Source: Rhodeus uyekii
Lineage: Eukaryota; Chordata; Actinopteri; Cypriniformes; Acheilognathidae
Length of the DNA: 64,000 nt
NCBI GenBank assembly: GCA_037043235.1
Contig: JAWRVZ010000043.1
Coordinates: forward strand, 347,001 to 411,000
Direction: 5' to 3'
Part shown: one piece after another, positions 34,445 through 46,507 of the stretch
Layout: every line of letters begins with the position of its first letter
Numbering within the stretch: position 1 is the stretch's first letter
Program-made: the position numbers and the translations under genes
Notes under the pieces: generated by a model
Told to the model about the DNA's origin: nothing
Database searches by the model: none
What the model saw: only the letters and a program-made list of their open reading frames with translations

Positions 34445-35245
34445 CAATTGTTCTCAACTGGTTTGGCCATGGGACCCATATTTTCCCATGGTCATTATGC
34501 TGTGTGTATATATACATATATAATTAGGTTATAAGAATTATAATAAATTGCTTTTAAAAAAACGGTAGGTCTATAAGGTAAGGCTGTTAAATAGCAGTCC
34601 CGAACTTGTTTTTGTTTATACAGTAATGTTGGTTAAGTTGGTATGAGCCACCACAGTCAATTAAAAATATATAAAATAACACCATGTGAAAATAAAGTGA
34701 TATTTTTTGGATACGGAAACAACTGTTACCATGGTAAATAACACTGAGCATCATCTATTCATGCAAACCTAACACACAACGTACTAATTGCGCAATTTAA
34801 TGTTTTTTTTTTGTAATTTCATTACTTACTAATTGACAACATAACTACGACGTTGCATGCTCATAATTTATTTTGCGTTTTCAAAGACGCTAAAGACCAC
34901 AGCCTCTAGTGTCAGACGCTGTCAAATCATAATGAAATTACCATCATGCATCGAAAAGTGCCAATAAATTATGTAACTGGTAAGTCGTATGTTGGCTGGG
35001 GAGGATTTACAGGCAGGAATGATGTTCATTCTATTCATCAGGATCAGTGCTCATATATTTTATTAACAGTTCATGTTAGCATTGTGCATTTACCATAGTA
35101 ACTGTAAAAATGCATTATTTTCACTTATTTTGTTATTTTCTGTACTCTTAATGACTGTTGCAGCTCATACCAACATGTTAACTTTATTATAAACAAAAAC
35201 TATAGTTATATTTGGAACTGCTATTTAATAACCTAACTTTCACAC
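34445..35245. mobile_element. Foldback element with about 170-bp inverted arms
   Basis: 34572-34755 and about 35075-35240 are imperfect reverse complements. Examples are 'ggctgttaaatagcagtcc' against the reverse complement of 'ggaactgctatttaataac', 'gttggtatgagcc' against 'gctcataccaac', and 'gttaccatggtaaata' against 'tttaccatagtaac'. The left side begins with 'ttctcaactggtttggcca', typical of one hAT family terminus. The opposite terminus is not visible. It is probably a hAT-derived foldback. Confidence 0.65.
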
Positions 35246-35894
35246 AAGGCCTTTGCAATTCAAAGGTCAATTTCAAAGGAGTCGTCCTCGATGAGAAAAA
35301 TTGGGGGAAAAACCCCAATTAAAATCGCTGTTATTTTTAACAATATTATCACATATTTCACTCTTAATAGTATAGTATATTTATAAACGCATTCTATCTA
35401 CCATTCTATCTATCTCAGGCATCCTCTTTAGCCAGTAGGTGGAGGAAAATCATTGTCTTGCAAGGGAGTCATTGAATCCTCCAGTCAAATGATTTGTTCA
35501 AAATGGTTGATTCATTCATGGTCAAAGCAAGAGGGTAGGCTTGATCAACTGTGCAGACCGATCGGCAGCTGGCTTGAAGTTGCGAATGACAGTTAAAAAA
35601 TGTTTTGCCTTGAGACAGCGTCGACGCCACATCATTGGTGACATCAAAGTACCGCGAGAGGGATTCAAGAGCAGACGGCAGGCTCAGCCACCGCAGCCTC
35701 TCCAGCAGCTCATCAGATAGTGTGAGTACATAGTCAATATTTTTGTGTGTGCGCAATGAGAGAGAGAGAAAGAGAGAGAGATAAACAACAGTAAAAAACA
35801 AAATTGTTAGCTACTCTGTTCAGAAATGTGCATTGTCAAAAGGTACAACAAACTAGCAATAAAGGTGTGCAATGTCGTGAACAGACTGATTCGT
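35246..35894. other. No gene seen
   Basis: A short CTAT/ATCT-type low-complexity patch at 35390-35415 and a GA-rich patch at 35756-35781. Otherwise unrecognised. Confidence 0.45.
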
Positions 35895-35898
35895 ACAT

Positions 35899-36031
35899 TC
35901 ACATTTATGCATTTAGCAGATGCTTTTATCCAAAGCGACTCGCGTTGCAATCAAGGAACACATCGAATCAGTTCTTGCTTCCTCTAGGATCAAACTCATG
36001 ACCTTGGCATTGTAAGCAATTGATTGAGCTA
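35899..36031 (-). repeat. tRNA-derived SINE
   Basis: Third copy: 'catttagcagatgctttta', 'tccaaagcgactcg', 'ggatcaaactcatgacc' and 'gattgagctacagg'. Part of the tRNA-like region (about 20 bp) is deleted. Confidence 0.75.
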
Positions 36032-38345
36032 CAGGAAAGCTATATTAGTAATCTTCAATAATAAACAATGTGTGTGATATGCCAAACATTAAGTATTACA
36101 AGACAATATTACAAGACAATATTACTTTTGAATGTTTTGCTTTGAAAATAGTAATGAAAGGTATACAAATGTTCTTCTAGGAACATGCTGATGGAACTCA
36201 AAGGTGAACTTCATACAGACAAATGGGGATGAAATAAATGTGTGCAGATGTCTGCTTTTTGCCTCTTTGTTTTCAATAGTGTAGGTAAAATTCATATTTA
36301 ATACATATGGTTTGACATAGTTTGTTTTATTTATTTTTGGTTTATGTCCTTTATAGAGTAGACAAGACAAGACGACAACAACAACAACAAAAAACTATGT
36401 AAAGCCTACAACACGAGGCCAGGGTTAGGGAGCATGATTGGTTACAAGCAGACCTTGCACAACCTGAGCAGAACAGTGAAGGGTACATAAAGGATAATCA
36501 CAGTTTCATCAGTTCGAAACAGAAAACGAATACATTCGTCAAGAAAGTTAGTGTACAGCTAACAGTACAATACAGGAAAAGACATTTAAAGGTCCTTCAA
36601 GCAAGAAAAGGTCCTTTTGAATGCAGAAACCTGCTTCTAGCAGGATAGTGAGCATGTCAGGATATCTGGTATATCTAATGCTGTGTAGAGGATAGGTGTG
36701 CTGCCTCCATGAGATTTCATGTCAAATGTTGTGATACTTCTGATTAATTATGGGAAGCAGGTGTTACAGACTCCCCTCAGTCACATGAGTGCGTCACTTG
36801 TGTTGCACAGGGCTTCACTGACGTCCACACAGAGGACTCACAATGACACCACATATCAAAATGCTTATTCTCAGAGCTCTCGCAGATAAAAAGTGTTTAC
36901 TGAATAGCATGTGATTTGTCATCACAACTATGAAAGGAAAATAAAGTTTTTTATTACTGGCTAAAGTATTATTAGGTTGATGCACATATATGGAAACGAT
37001 GTATCTGTTAAAAGGTCTATGCACAAGCTTAATGCATATGTTCTCACCTTCTATTTTTGAGCCAACAGGGTTTTTGATGATTAAGCTACAATTGAAAAAA
37101 AATATTAATAGATTAGATAACTTGTCATGAATGTTTGTAACACTTTATTTCACTAGTCCACAATACACATTCTGCTAACTATAAGAAACGTTTGCAAGTA
37201 CATGTCAACTCATGCTGCCAAGTCTCATGTGGTTTAGGAAATGTCCTACCTCCCACTATGAACTTCTCATGTCTTGACCACTCACAGCTTCAAGGGAATC
37301 ATGCAACAAAAATGCATATGGTATAACAACGATAATATGTTTATTTGTTTAATAAACAATTTTGTGTGTGTTTTTTTGGAGTGGTTGACAAAATAGATGA
37401 TGCAGCAATCATAGGTGAGTGGTCATGGCATACCAGAGACAATCAGCAGAAGAGAAACGTTGAGGCAAGCGGATGCAAGGCAGACACACCGTGCTGTGTT
37501 GGTGAATAAATGATGAACTGTAGGCGGTACTATTGGCCCGGCCTGCTGAGCTTGTCAACTCTGAACACTCTGCATGCCACTGTACGTGACTTGTTTGCAT
37601 TCTAACAAATAACTAGACTTTCTGTCCTTTCCATGAGACAGGAACACCTACTGTTCTTATGAAGATTTTTTTTCTCTGAAAACCTCTTTTCTTTCCTAAT
37701 TAATTATTATGCTTCAGGGGGTTTTCTCTCTTGTTAATTAATTTATGCTTGCCGTGCACACAGAAAATTTTAATATCTACTTGAGGCAATAACTCGGTAA
37801 AGGGAGCTACAAGCACTGGTGAGAACTGTGATGTCATGACCCAGAACAGAAATTTTCATGTGCTTGCTTTACAAAAAGAAAGTTTCTCTCATTCTCCTGT
37901 CAAGTTACAACCCTTAAATACACTTAAAGACAAAACAAATGTCTGTACTGTGTTGTGCAGTAAACAATATCCCATGTGAATTTCAGTGTGAATTGATCTC
38001 CTGAGGATATACGCATGCATGATAGTGTTGACGCAGAGGCAGTGGCCTTTCCTCCTTCAGAAGGTGCTGTCAGCATTGCGATCTGTGCTGTCTGCTGACA
38101 TTTTCACAGGATGCTCTCATGCCCTGCATTCAGGCTTCATCAGCATCTACATCTGACACCCAGACCTGCACTGCTTCCCTTTCACCCTCCAGCCCCACTA
38201 TCATCCTCCCTTATCCTCTACTTCTCTTCTCATAAATAGTGACAGTCATCCACTGCTGAATTCAACTGAATTCCCCCACACAGACTGATTGAAAACATAG
38301 CCTTCCAATGTGCACGCATAAACAATACAATAAATACTGCTTAGG
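36032..38345. other. No gene seen
   Basis: 2.3 kb with no recognisable element. A CAA-type repeat (36376-36393) and scattered short frames. Confidence 0.45.
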
Positions 38346-38349
38346 CATA

Positions 38350-38453
38350 AACCTTAAAGATTTGCGGAGCGGTCGTCCTATTGGGGCTTGCGGAGCGGGA
38401 CAAAGTCGCTAAGTTGGCAACCAAAAGCAGTGGTCGACGGGTTGGCGACCACT
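38350..38453. mobile_element. hAT end fragment
   Basis: The right end 'gggttggcgaccactg' matches a CAGTGGTCGCCAACCC-type hAT terminus, as does the nearby 'cagtggtcgacgggttgg'. The left boundary is unclear. Confidence 0.5.
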
Positions 38454-38638
38454 GATCTAGATGGTATTAGCTTACATCCTAACGGCAGATGTTAATCCCA
38501 TTAAGTTACTTTATATAAATCAGTTATTTTTGGACTAAGTACACTGGAACTATACATACTTTCAAGTAAAGTGGAACCAAGGATGCTGCTTATCTTTGGC
38601 ACCAAAATGAAAAATAGACCATGGGTGTCTGGTCTAGC

Positions 38639-38888
38639 CAAACTGCCAAACTCAGTTCCCAAAGGGCCAAAGTATTTTAGCTCTAACCCTGGTCCAATAT
38701 ACCTTCCTGTAGTTTTTTTAAGTAATCTTTAAAAACTTGATTAGCTAGATTAGGTATGTTCAAGTAATGCTGAAGTTAACTCTGCATGCCTGTGGCGCTC
38801 CAGGGGCTGAGTTTGGCATTTGGGCTGGACCAGGGCTGGGAATCTCACCTGAGCATTGGCTATCAAGGGCCAGAGTTGCAAACCCCTG
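38639..38888. mobile_element. Degenerate hAT MITE
   Basis: Left 'tgccaaactcagttccc' and right (minus strand) 'caggggtttgcaactctgg' ends resemble a widespread fish hAT MITE. The flanks GGTCTAGC and GGCTAGAC are similar but need an indel to align. Confidence 0.55.
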
Positions 38889-39145
38889 GGCTAGACCATA
38901 AGATTTATTAGTCTTCTGTAATTCAAAGGAAATATGTTCTCTTGTCTTTCTTGACATCATGTAGCAATTTTATGGGGCCACTTAGAGAGTGGATATTAGA
39001 GGTGTGATAACGTTGTTCTGAAAGAAATCCATCTCAAACTGCATATCTGCAGCAAAAACCGAGAGCCATGGGAATAGAGTGAGGCTGGTGATGGGAGTGC
39101 TAATTAACTTCAACTGAACGTCACACTGGCCTCGAGTTTCTCACG

Positions 39146-39298
39146 ATGGAGCTTCGGGAGAATAAAAGGAGTGACGACAGTGAAGGAAGGCTGATGCTTT
39201 ACTTCCACTTTGTTGTTTGTTTATTTAGTGTTTAAAGTTTTGCTGAATGGTCGTTGGTTACCGCCTCCTTCTTACTTGAGCTTTAACTTTGTTACAAT
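39146..39298 (+). mobile_element. LTR fragment related to 640-873
   Basis: Shares 'gggagaataaaaggag', 'gacgacagtg', 'ccgcctcctt' and a TTACA-like end with the first LTR of the window. Confidence 0.4.
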
Positions 39299-41340
39299 GT
39301 TTAAATTAGATTTTGAAATGCTGACAAGTAGTTAAGGCCTAATGTACTTCAAGGGAAATCAAAGAATAAACTCAAAACAAATTTCAGTAGTTTGAAACAA
39401 CTTGTCAAACCAAACTTTCCAGGAAACTTAATTCCAGCTGATAAACACATTACAACTACTATTGGTCCATAGCGATTACTATAGGTAGTTGCAATTCTAT
39501 TTGAAGCCAATACTACCACTGTTTGTCAGGTTTAATATTGTAAAGCTGCTTGCTTAAAAGCAATCTCGTTTATAAGCTGTTATACAGTAAAAAATAATCT
39601 TGACATGACTAGAGTTCCATTGCACAGCCTGTGCAAACATAACCACATCACTTTGATTAGATGCTTTCTTCACTGCTGTTTTCTCATACAAAGTTTCTGC
39701 TCTCAGCAGTATGTGCGGCGTTGGAATGTTCATTAGTATCTCTGCTCAACATTTCTTATCTCTAAATGAAAAGGCCAGAGGTGTCAATGTTTCGTCCTGA
39801 AGAGTTTGATTAGCGGCTTTTGGTGTGTTCAATTAGGGTTCAATTACTAGGTTCAATTTCTCTGCAGGAAGGCATTCCTGCACTCACCTGTTATGGACAC
39901 TGTTCAATAAAGCATTGTCATTGGATGATTGTTATTGGATCCCGAAAAAAATGGATGACTAATAACTTTTGTAGCGAATCTAGCTCGAGAGAAATTGTGC
40001 GGGATTTATGTATGCGTTAATCGTGTTATAATCAAGCATACATAAATCGGCACAAAGGGGAATTTGGATATTAACAATTAATTATAACGGATTATAACAA
40101 TTATTAATAAATATGGCTTGATTCGGCTTGTAGAATTTCTTTTAATTCTAGAATTGAGTTCAGAAGGACGGATAATTGTCCAGCAACTATGTACCTTTTT
40201 AAGTACTCTGGAAAGGTTTCTTTTGGCCACAAAGAAGGATCTTTCCGTTAATTTGTAAAAGGATCGGCTCACCGTAGAAGTGACTTATGGATGAGCAGTT
40301 CAAAGACAATCACGTGTGAATATATATATTTTAATAATAACAAACAATAAACAAAACATACACAGAGTAATTGAAAAAGGGAAGAAGAGAGAATAAGAGA
40401 GAGAGTAGGAGGGAGAGAGACAAAGAAAGGTAGTATTACAGACAAGAACCTATTGAGAACAAGCAAGGAATCAGACCACTTATTGGTATAACTCAAAACT
40501 CTTAACGATCGTATGATTCTTTTGTGGCTGGTCGCGAAACTCGTGTGTGCGTGAAGAATTCCGCGATCTGGTCGTGTTTGAATCTTGCTGGGCGGATCCG
40601 TTGGAATCCGCGGTTAGTTCAAATTTGGTTATTTGTCTGGTAATGTCCTTTTAGAAAATGGCGCGCAGGAGGAGATCCAAGAATCCGCGCCGAAGAAGAG
40701 AAGATGATGCAGGAAGAGCAAGAAGATGGGGAAGAGAAGAGGCAAGAGGAAGAGGCACGAGAGTGATCCTTGGTTTTGTAGGTCCTTTTAAAGGAATTTA
40801 CAAAGCACACCTCTTTTTGTTGGGACAGCCAATCAGAGCGAAGGACCTAAGAAGTGGGAATCTTCCATTGTCTTTGGGGTCTCATCTGATTAACATGTTT
40901 ATGGCCTTCTGAAGAATGCAGACTTTTGGTTTTTGGCATAAACGAAAGAGTTTGATGCATCATAGCAGCGAAACAAACATAGACTGTCTGCAAATTGAGA
41001 GACAAAGATTTCAAGACCAATCATGGCTATATTAACTCTTAAAATGAAGGCAAGGTAAAGATTGAATTGGTTATACACAAGTAATTACTGATTATAAGCC
41101 CCTAAACTATAAAACACATCTAAAATGGTCATAACAAAAAGCATGCATACATATAGGTAAAACACAACACATCTAAAAATGGAAAGTAACTAAATTAAAG
41201 TTACATGGCATGTTCTTGTGTGTCTGTGAGCTTAAAGTGTAAATGAGTGTCTCTGGGTCCTCAGAGGTGGGGGCCGTTGTCCTTTGAAATGCAGAAGGGA
41301 GTTAGATTGGAGGAGGAATGGTTTGTGCTTTAAGGGTATT
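39299..41340. other. Unresolved region, possibly an LTR-type element
   Basis: I cannot assign this. A block from about 39970 to 41170 differs from its surroundings in having defined sequence features: 'gtatgcgttaatcgtgtta', AATAAACAAA at 40345, a purine-rich GAGA tract at 40380-40435 and an A/G-rich stretch at 40658-40765. A frame at 40658-40912 encodes an Arg-rich start (MARRRRSKNPRRRRE), but its composition follows from the purine tract. No TG...CA pair with duplication was found. Confidence 0.3.
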
Positions 41341-41424
41341 AAACTGTCAATTCACAGACTGGCCGGAGCCAGTCTTTCCAATCAAATAATGAATCTGATC
41401 GATCATTCATGAGCACCGTCCATA

Positions 41425-42515
41425 CTCTACACTTTCTACTGCTTAATTCTGAAAAAACAGAGATTCTAATTATTAGCTCCACAGTACTTGAGCGATCTCT
41501 TAACACAGGGGTGGGCAAACTATTTGTCTCGCAGGCCACATTGGTTTCTTAAAATTGACAGAGGGGCCAGGGTGAACGTGATGCGCTGCGATTGTTGTTG
41601 ATGGGGGGTGAGCGTGACGCGATTGTTGACGGGGGTGCACCTACTCTCCACCAAAGCTTCAGCACCACTGCCGCTTGCAGCCGCGACAGAATGACGTCAC
41701 AGGGAAATGTAAAATGAAGGAGGTTTAATACAAGTTCGGCGGGCCGGATTAAAAAGCCCATCGGGCCGTAGTTTGCCCACCCCTGTTTTAACACATTATA
41801 GTCCTTCACGTCTATTGCGATCCCAAAATACTGACCAGCTTATAATACCTAGAATATCAAAGTCAAGTGCTGGCGGTCGATCTTTTTCCTATTTAGCTCC
41901 TAAACTCTGGAACAGTCTTCCTATTACAGTTCGGGAAGCAGACACACTCTATCAGTTTAAATCTAGACTAAAAACATATCTCTTCAACCTGGCATACACA
42001 TAACACATTATACATACATGTTTAATCCAAATCATGTAAAATGATTGTTAGGCTGCATAATTTAGATAAGCCAGAACCGGGAATATTCTCATAACACCTG
42101 ATGTACTCGATACATCAGAAGAAGAATGACATCTACGCTGATATTGGTCTCTGTTTATTCTGAGGTTACCGTGGTCAGCCGGATCCGGGCCGTATCCAGA
42201 TCAGATGAAGGACCTGCACCTGGACACGAGCACAGCACTGCCCTGAAGTGTCTGCGGAGACCGTGACTCTACTAAACCCTCCACTGTGTAGATCATGAAC
42301 CCATCTCCAACCGTACCAAATTGGACTTAATATTGGACTTGAATTGTTGTCAATTTAATAATCAAACTATCAATCAATCAATCAAATCAATCAATAATCA
42401 AAACTTAACGCCTGCTCTTTTAAGGCTGCTGTGTAGCCAACCAAACTTTGTTTATATTGTTTTCCTGTGACTACTGTAAAGCTGCTTTGAAACAATCTGT
42501 ATTGTAAAAGCGACT
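41425..42515 (+). mobile_element. L2 LINE 3' fragment, internally deleted
   Basis: Plus-strand copy. 41425-41480 encodes part of the RT (FLLLNSEKTEIL). It then jumps, after a deletion, to the ORF2 C-terminus, which resumes in 41786-42003 (YSPSRLLRSQNT, APKLWNSLPITV, stop after LFNLAYT). The 3' UTR and the 'gcgacttgacttattc' tail end at about 42515. A hAT MITE (41506-41785) sits in the codons for LLTHYS. Confidence 0.9.
41506..41785. mobile_element. hAT MITE in L2 fragment, 280 bp
   Basis: Inverted ends CAGGGGTGGGCAAACTA / TAGTTTGCCCACCCCTG are perfect over 17 bp. Flanking 8-bp duplication TCTTAACA / TTTTAACA (7 of 8). Removing the element restores L2 sequence as in 48930-48950. Confidence 0.95.
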
Positions 42516-45500
42516 TGACTTATTCATCCATCTCTCTGATATCAATTAATTTTGTTGACAAATAATTTTTGTCATGGTTTTAATCAACATCATGTTTTCA
42601 CAGACGAAAATGAGATGATAATTAGGTTTTGATGACAAAACTAGGACAAATCTATTGACACAACAAATTAAATCTGCTGATCAACACAACAGGTTAATAG
42701 CATCCAGTAATAGCATCTGTGAGAAAGAGAATAGTAGAAATATATGGAAATCTCACATTTTATGTCAAGAAAAACAAGACCATTTTTAAACAGTAGTGTG
42801 CACACAGAAAGCCACCTCTCAAACTGTGCAAGTACTGAATTGAGTTCTCTTTAATGTCTTATTGTGCTTGAAAGGACAAACACACTCAAAATTGTCAAAC
42901 TGCTTGTTTCGGAGAGGGTTCAATTAAAAGTTGTTGCTAAAGTGCGCATAAACAGTTGATAGAAACTCGGATGTGTATCACTGAATATGTGCATTGGTTC
43001 AAGTTACACAACCTCAATAATCCTAATAGTCGTTAAAGTTGTAGTGTCCACGACACTAGTGGCAGACAATTCAATTCAGATGCCTACAAAATTACTAAAA
43101 TTAAGTTGTATTTTTATCAAAAGATTATAACTGAAACTAAATCAAAACTTGCTGTCACAATTAAACTGGTAGGGGGGAACAAAAATTATAGTCATCCTGT
43201 ACGTTGTACATTGAGTAATTTGATGCAGTAACTTCTGATAACCAAGTTCTCTTCCATTTGACTGACTTCTGCATGAGTTACTGACACAGAGTAGCTGTAA
43301 ATCTACTCAAGAGAGGTGACTAGTGGTGCTGGTGCCAGCGAGTGTTTGGTGTGATGAGGGGTTTCAAGTGAGAATATATGTGATAGCGTGCAATGCAGGA
43401 TGCTGTCAGCATGACTCCTGGTTCAATTTGGAAGCAACAGGGTGTCTGTGGAACATTCTTCAAATTAGATGATGGACAGAGACTGTGATGACAAATTTCT
43501 GTTTTGATTTAATATGGTAGATGTAGAAACTTTTAAAATCTTTTAACATACATAATTAAGCAAAAATGTGTGTGTGTGTGTGTGTGTATTTCTTTTCAAT
43601 GTAGCATCCCCATTACCATCCATGTGTTGTTGAGGCACCATCAGCACTAGTTGGACCACATTGGCAACCAACTGTACACATTGAATTGTTGTCAGGCAGT
43701 CGGTGAAAGGGATCATCCTGATTGGTTGTTCAGCTTAGTAAACCAGAGAGAAATTAAACGGAAGTGACAAAATCAAGCAAACGAAAAAGTCAAGAGTACA
43801 CATAGATGGGTTTTCTAATTTTACCTATTCATCTTATCTGAGCATTCTTATCTGGCATGGCCATCTTGAATGAAGTAAGTGAGGACAAGCTGCTAAGCTT
43901 TCATACTCAGAAAAACATTCATGCTCACTGCTTTGTGGTTTGTATATCCACTGCCCTAGTTCTGGTTTCCCTATTTGAGTGACGAATGGGACTACTGCCA
44001 CCTGGTGATATAGACAGGTGCAGAATATACAAGCTAGTTTGCCAATGACAGTAGTGTTCAATCACAACCTCTGGGTCAAGATGCAGGAGACATGGCAACA
44101 CTATTACTGCGGGTAGTTATTTCATTTTGTGTCATGGGATTTAGGTTCAACACAAACTACAGAATGAGCACCCCTTGCTGATCTCACCAAAAGTCCTCCC
44201 ATCCAGGTACTAACCCCTTATCTTCAGATGGAAACCAGGCGAGAACTGGAGGAATACAGCTGCTGGATATGTTCAATGCTTCAATGTCATATTTACAAGA
44301 TTGACCATTTTACTATGAGACAAAAAAGACTCGTTCTGTTATTTTTGCCCTTTGTTTTGGCATGCGTTGCACAGGAAATGTATTGATTGGAATAGGAAGA
44401 GATAGGGGGGAAATCAATAGCTTTTGCATGAATGCACGACAAGCATTATCTGCTCTGTTCTATAGACAGACCAAAATCTTCTCATGAGCTCTTGAATGTC
44501 ATTCACTGACAGGTGAGGTCAAGCCTGTGATCATAACTCAAACATGTAGAGAAAAGTGAGGTGTTAGCATCCAACTTTTGCTTTGAATTAAACAGCAGTT
44601 TTAAATGCAGAGTGTTTCTTGTTGGGATTGGGGTGCCTTACCACAATCAAACATAAGGTTGTGCTATTGTCTTATTCCAATGATAATATATCAATTATAT
44701 GACAACTAAAGTAGATTTTCTATATGTATGCTTTGTATATGTCTGTTTAGTAGTCTGTGACCATTAAACCATTGACTTACACAAGACAGACTCAAGGTTG
44801 AAAGAGGCAAGTTAGTTAGAAAGAATGATAAATGAGAGGTTAATGACTCAAGGACACCAGGGGAGGGTGTCTGGTTTTTGTCCTCTAGGTATATGGACAT
44901 TTCAATTGAATAATGACATTTAATCTTATGGCACCTAAACCATAGCATAGCCATTTTGTAGCATTTTGTTGAGTAAACAGTGGCACTTTATTTTCAGGGT
45001 GAATTTGTTACAGTGTAATTACACAAATTGGTACAGAGTAATATTGATTAACATAGGGATGAAGTTTCGATTAGGGTATGCTTTAGGTCAGTTAGGGTCA
45101 GTTGCTTATACTTCTGCATTATTTAAGGGGAGAATCTTGACCTGCTTTGACATTTTTGTATGTTTTCTCTTCTGATTATATACTCTGCAAATTCAGAGAA
45201 TGTTCTAGACTTTCGTTTTTGGAGCATGGCATACAAATTTGAATTTACCAAGATTTTCTTTAACTTTAAAATATTCTGAAATCAAAAAGATAAAATTATC
45301 AGTCACTGTGCATGCAATTCTTTTAATCTACCAAAAATAACACGGAATAATGAAGACATGCCCACAGTGTCTAGAGACACTGAACTTAATCTACAGTTTA
45401 TCTTCTGAATAACCAACCGTTGCATATTTTGTGATGATGACTGCACATTATCCTCCATATTGTTAAATAAATTTATGTGGAATGTCAACAGAATGTAAGT

Positions 45501-45838
45501 GTAGGCTTTAAATATGCTTTAAATGAACAACTCATGGAATGGCAATTTAGTTTTTTGCCAGTTAAGGTTTGTGGCATTATGGATCTTTTTCTAATGTTCT
45601 GATTGTTGAGATCAGATCTGATTGTTCTGATTGTTTTATTACATGTTAGCCTTACTGTTATCTATATAAGGCAGTCTGCTACAAAACAATGACAAAAATT
45701 CAAAGATGCACGCATTAAAACTTACAGTCACTTCCACCACTATGGATCAATGATTTTGATGACATCACTCTGCACTTTAGCTTCTCATGGTGAATGGCTC
45801 ATAGTGCACTATATTGGGGATAGGGAACGATTCAGACA
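42516..45838. other. No gene seen
   Basis: 3.3 kb without recognisable element or gene; GT microsatellite at 43567-43587. Frames up to 82 codons show no domain. Confidence 0.45.
43567..43587. repeat. GT microsatellite
   Basis: About ten GT units. Confidence 0.95.
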
Positions 45839-46507
45839 GTCAAGTCAAGTCACCTTTTTATAGCGCTTTTTACAATACAGATTGTTTCAAAGCAGCTTTA
45901 ATGTGGTCACAGGAAAACAATATAAACAAAGTTTGTTTGGCTGAACAGCAGCCTTAAATGAGCAGGCGAATTAATACAATTGATGAATTTTAAGTGTTAA
46001 GTTTCCCCAACTGAGCAAGCCATAGGCGACAGCGGCAAGGAACCAAAACTCCGGCAGGTGACGTAACGAATGAAGAACAGAATGGAGAAAAAACCTTGGG
46101 AGAAACCAGGCTCAGTCGGGGGACCAGTTCTCCTCTGGCCAACAGCTAAACAGTGCATGATTATTATACAACAATTCAAGTCCAATATGAAGTCCAATTT
46201 GGTCCTGTTAGAGATGGGTTCATGATCGTCACAGGGGAGGGTTTAGCAGAGTCACGGTCTCCGCAGACACTTCAGGGCAGTGTTGTGCTTGTGTCCAGAT
46301 GCAGGTCATTCATCTGATCTGGATACGGCCCGGATCCAGCTGACCACGGTAACCTCAGAATAAACAGAGACCAATATCAGCGTAGATGCCATTCTTCTTC
46401 TGATGTATCGAGTACATCAGGTGTTATGGGAATGTTCCCGGTTCCGGCTTATCTAAATTATGCAGCCTAACAATCATTTTACATGATTTGGATTAAAAAT
46501 GTATGTA

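Noticed and set aside
40658..40912. Arg-rich 84-codon frame, protamine- or NLS-like at its start
   Set aside because: The composition follows from a purine-rich tract, the C-terminal half has no signature, and no second copy or conservation can be shown.
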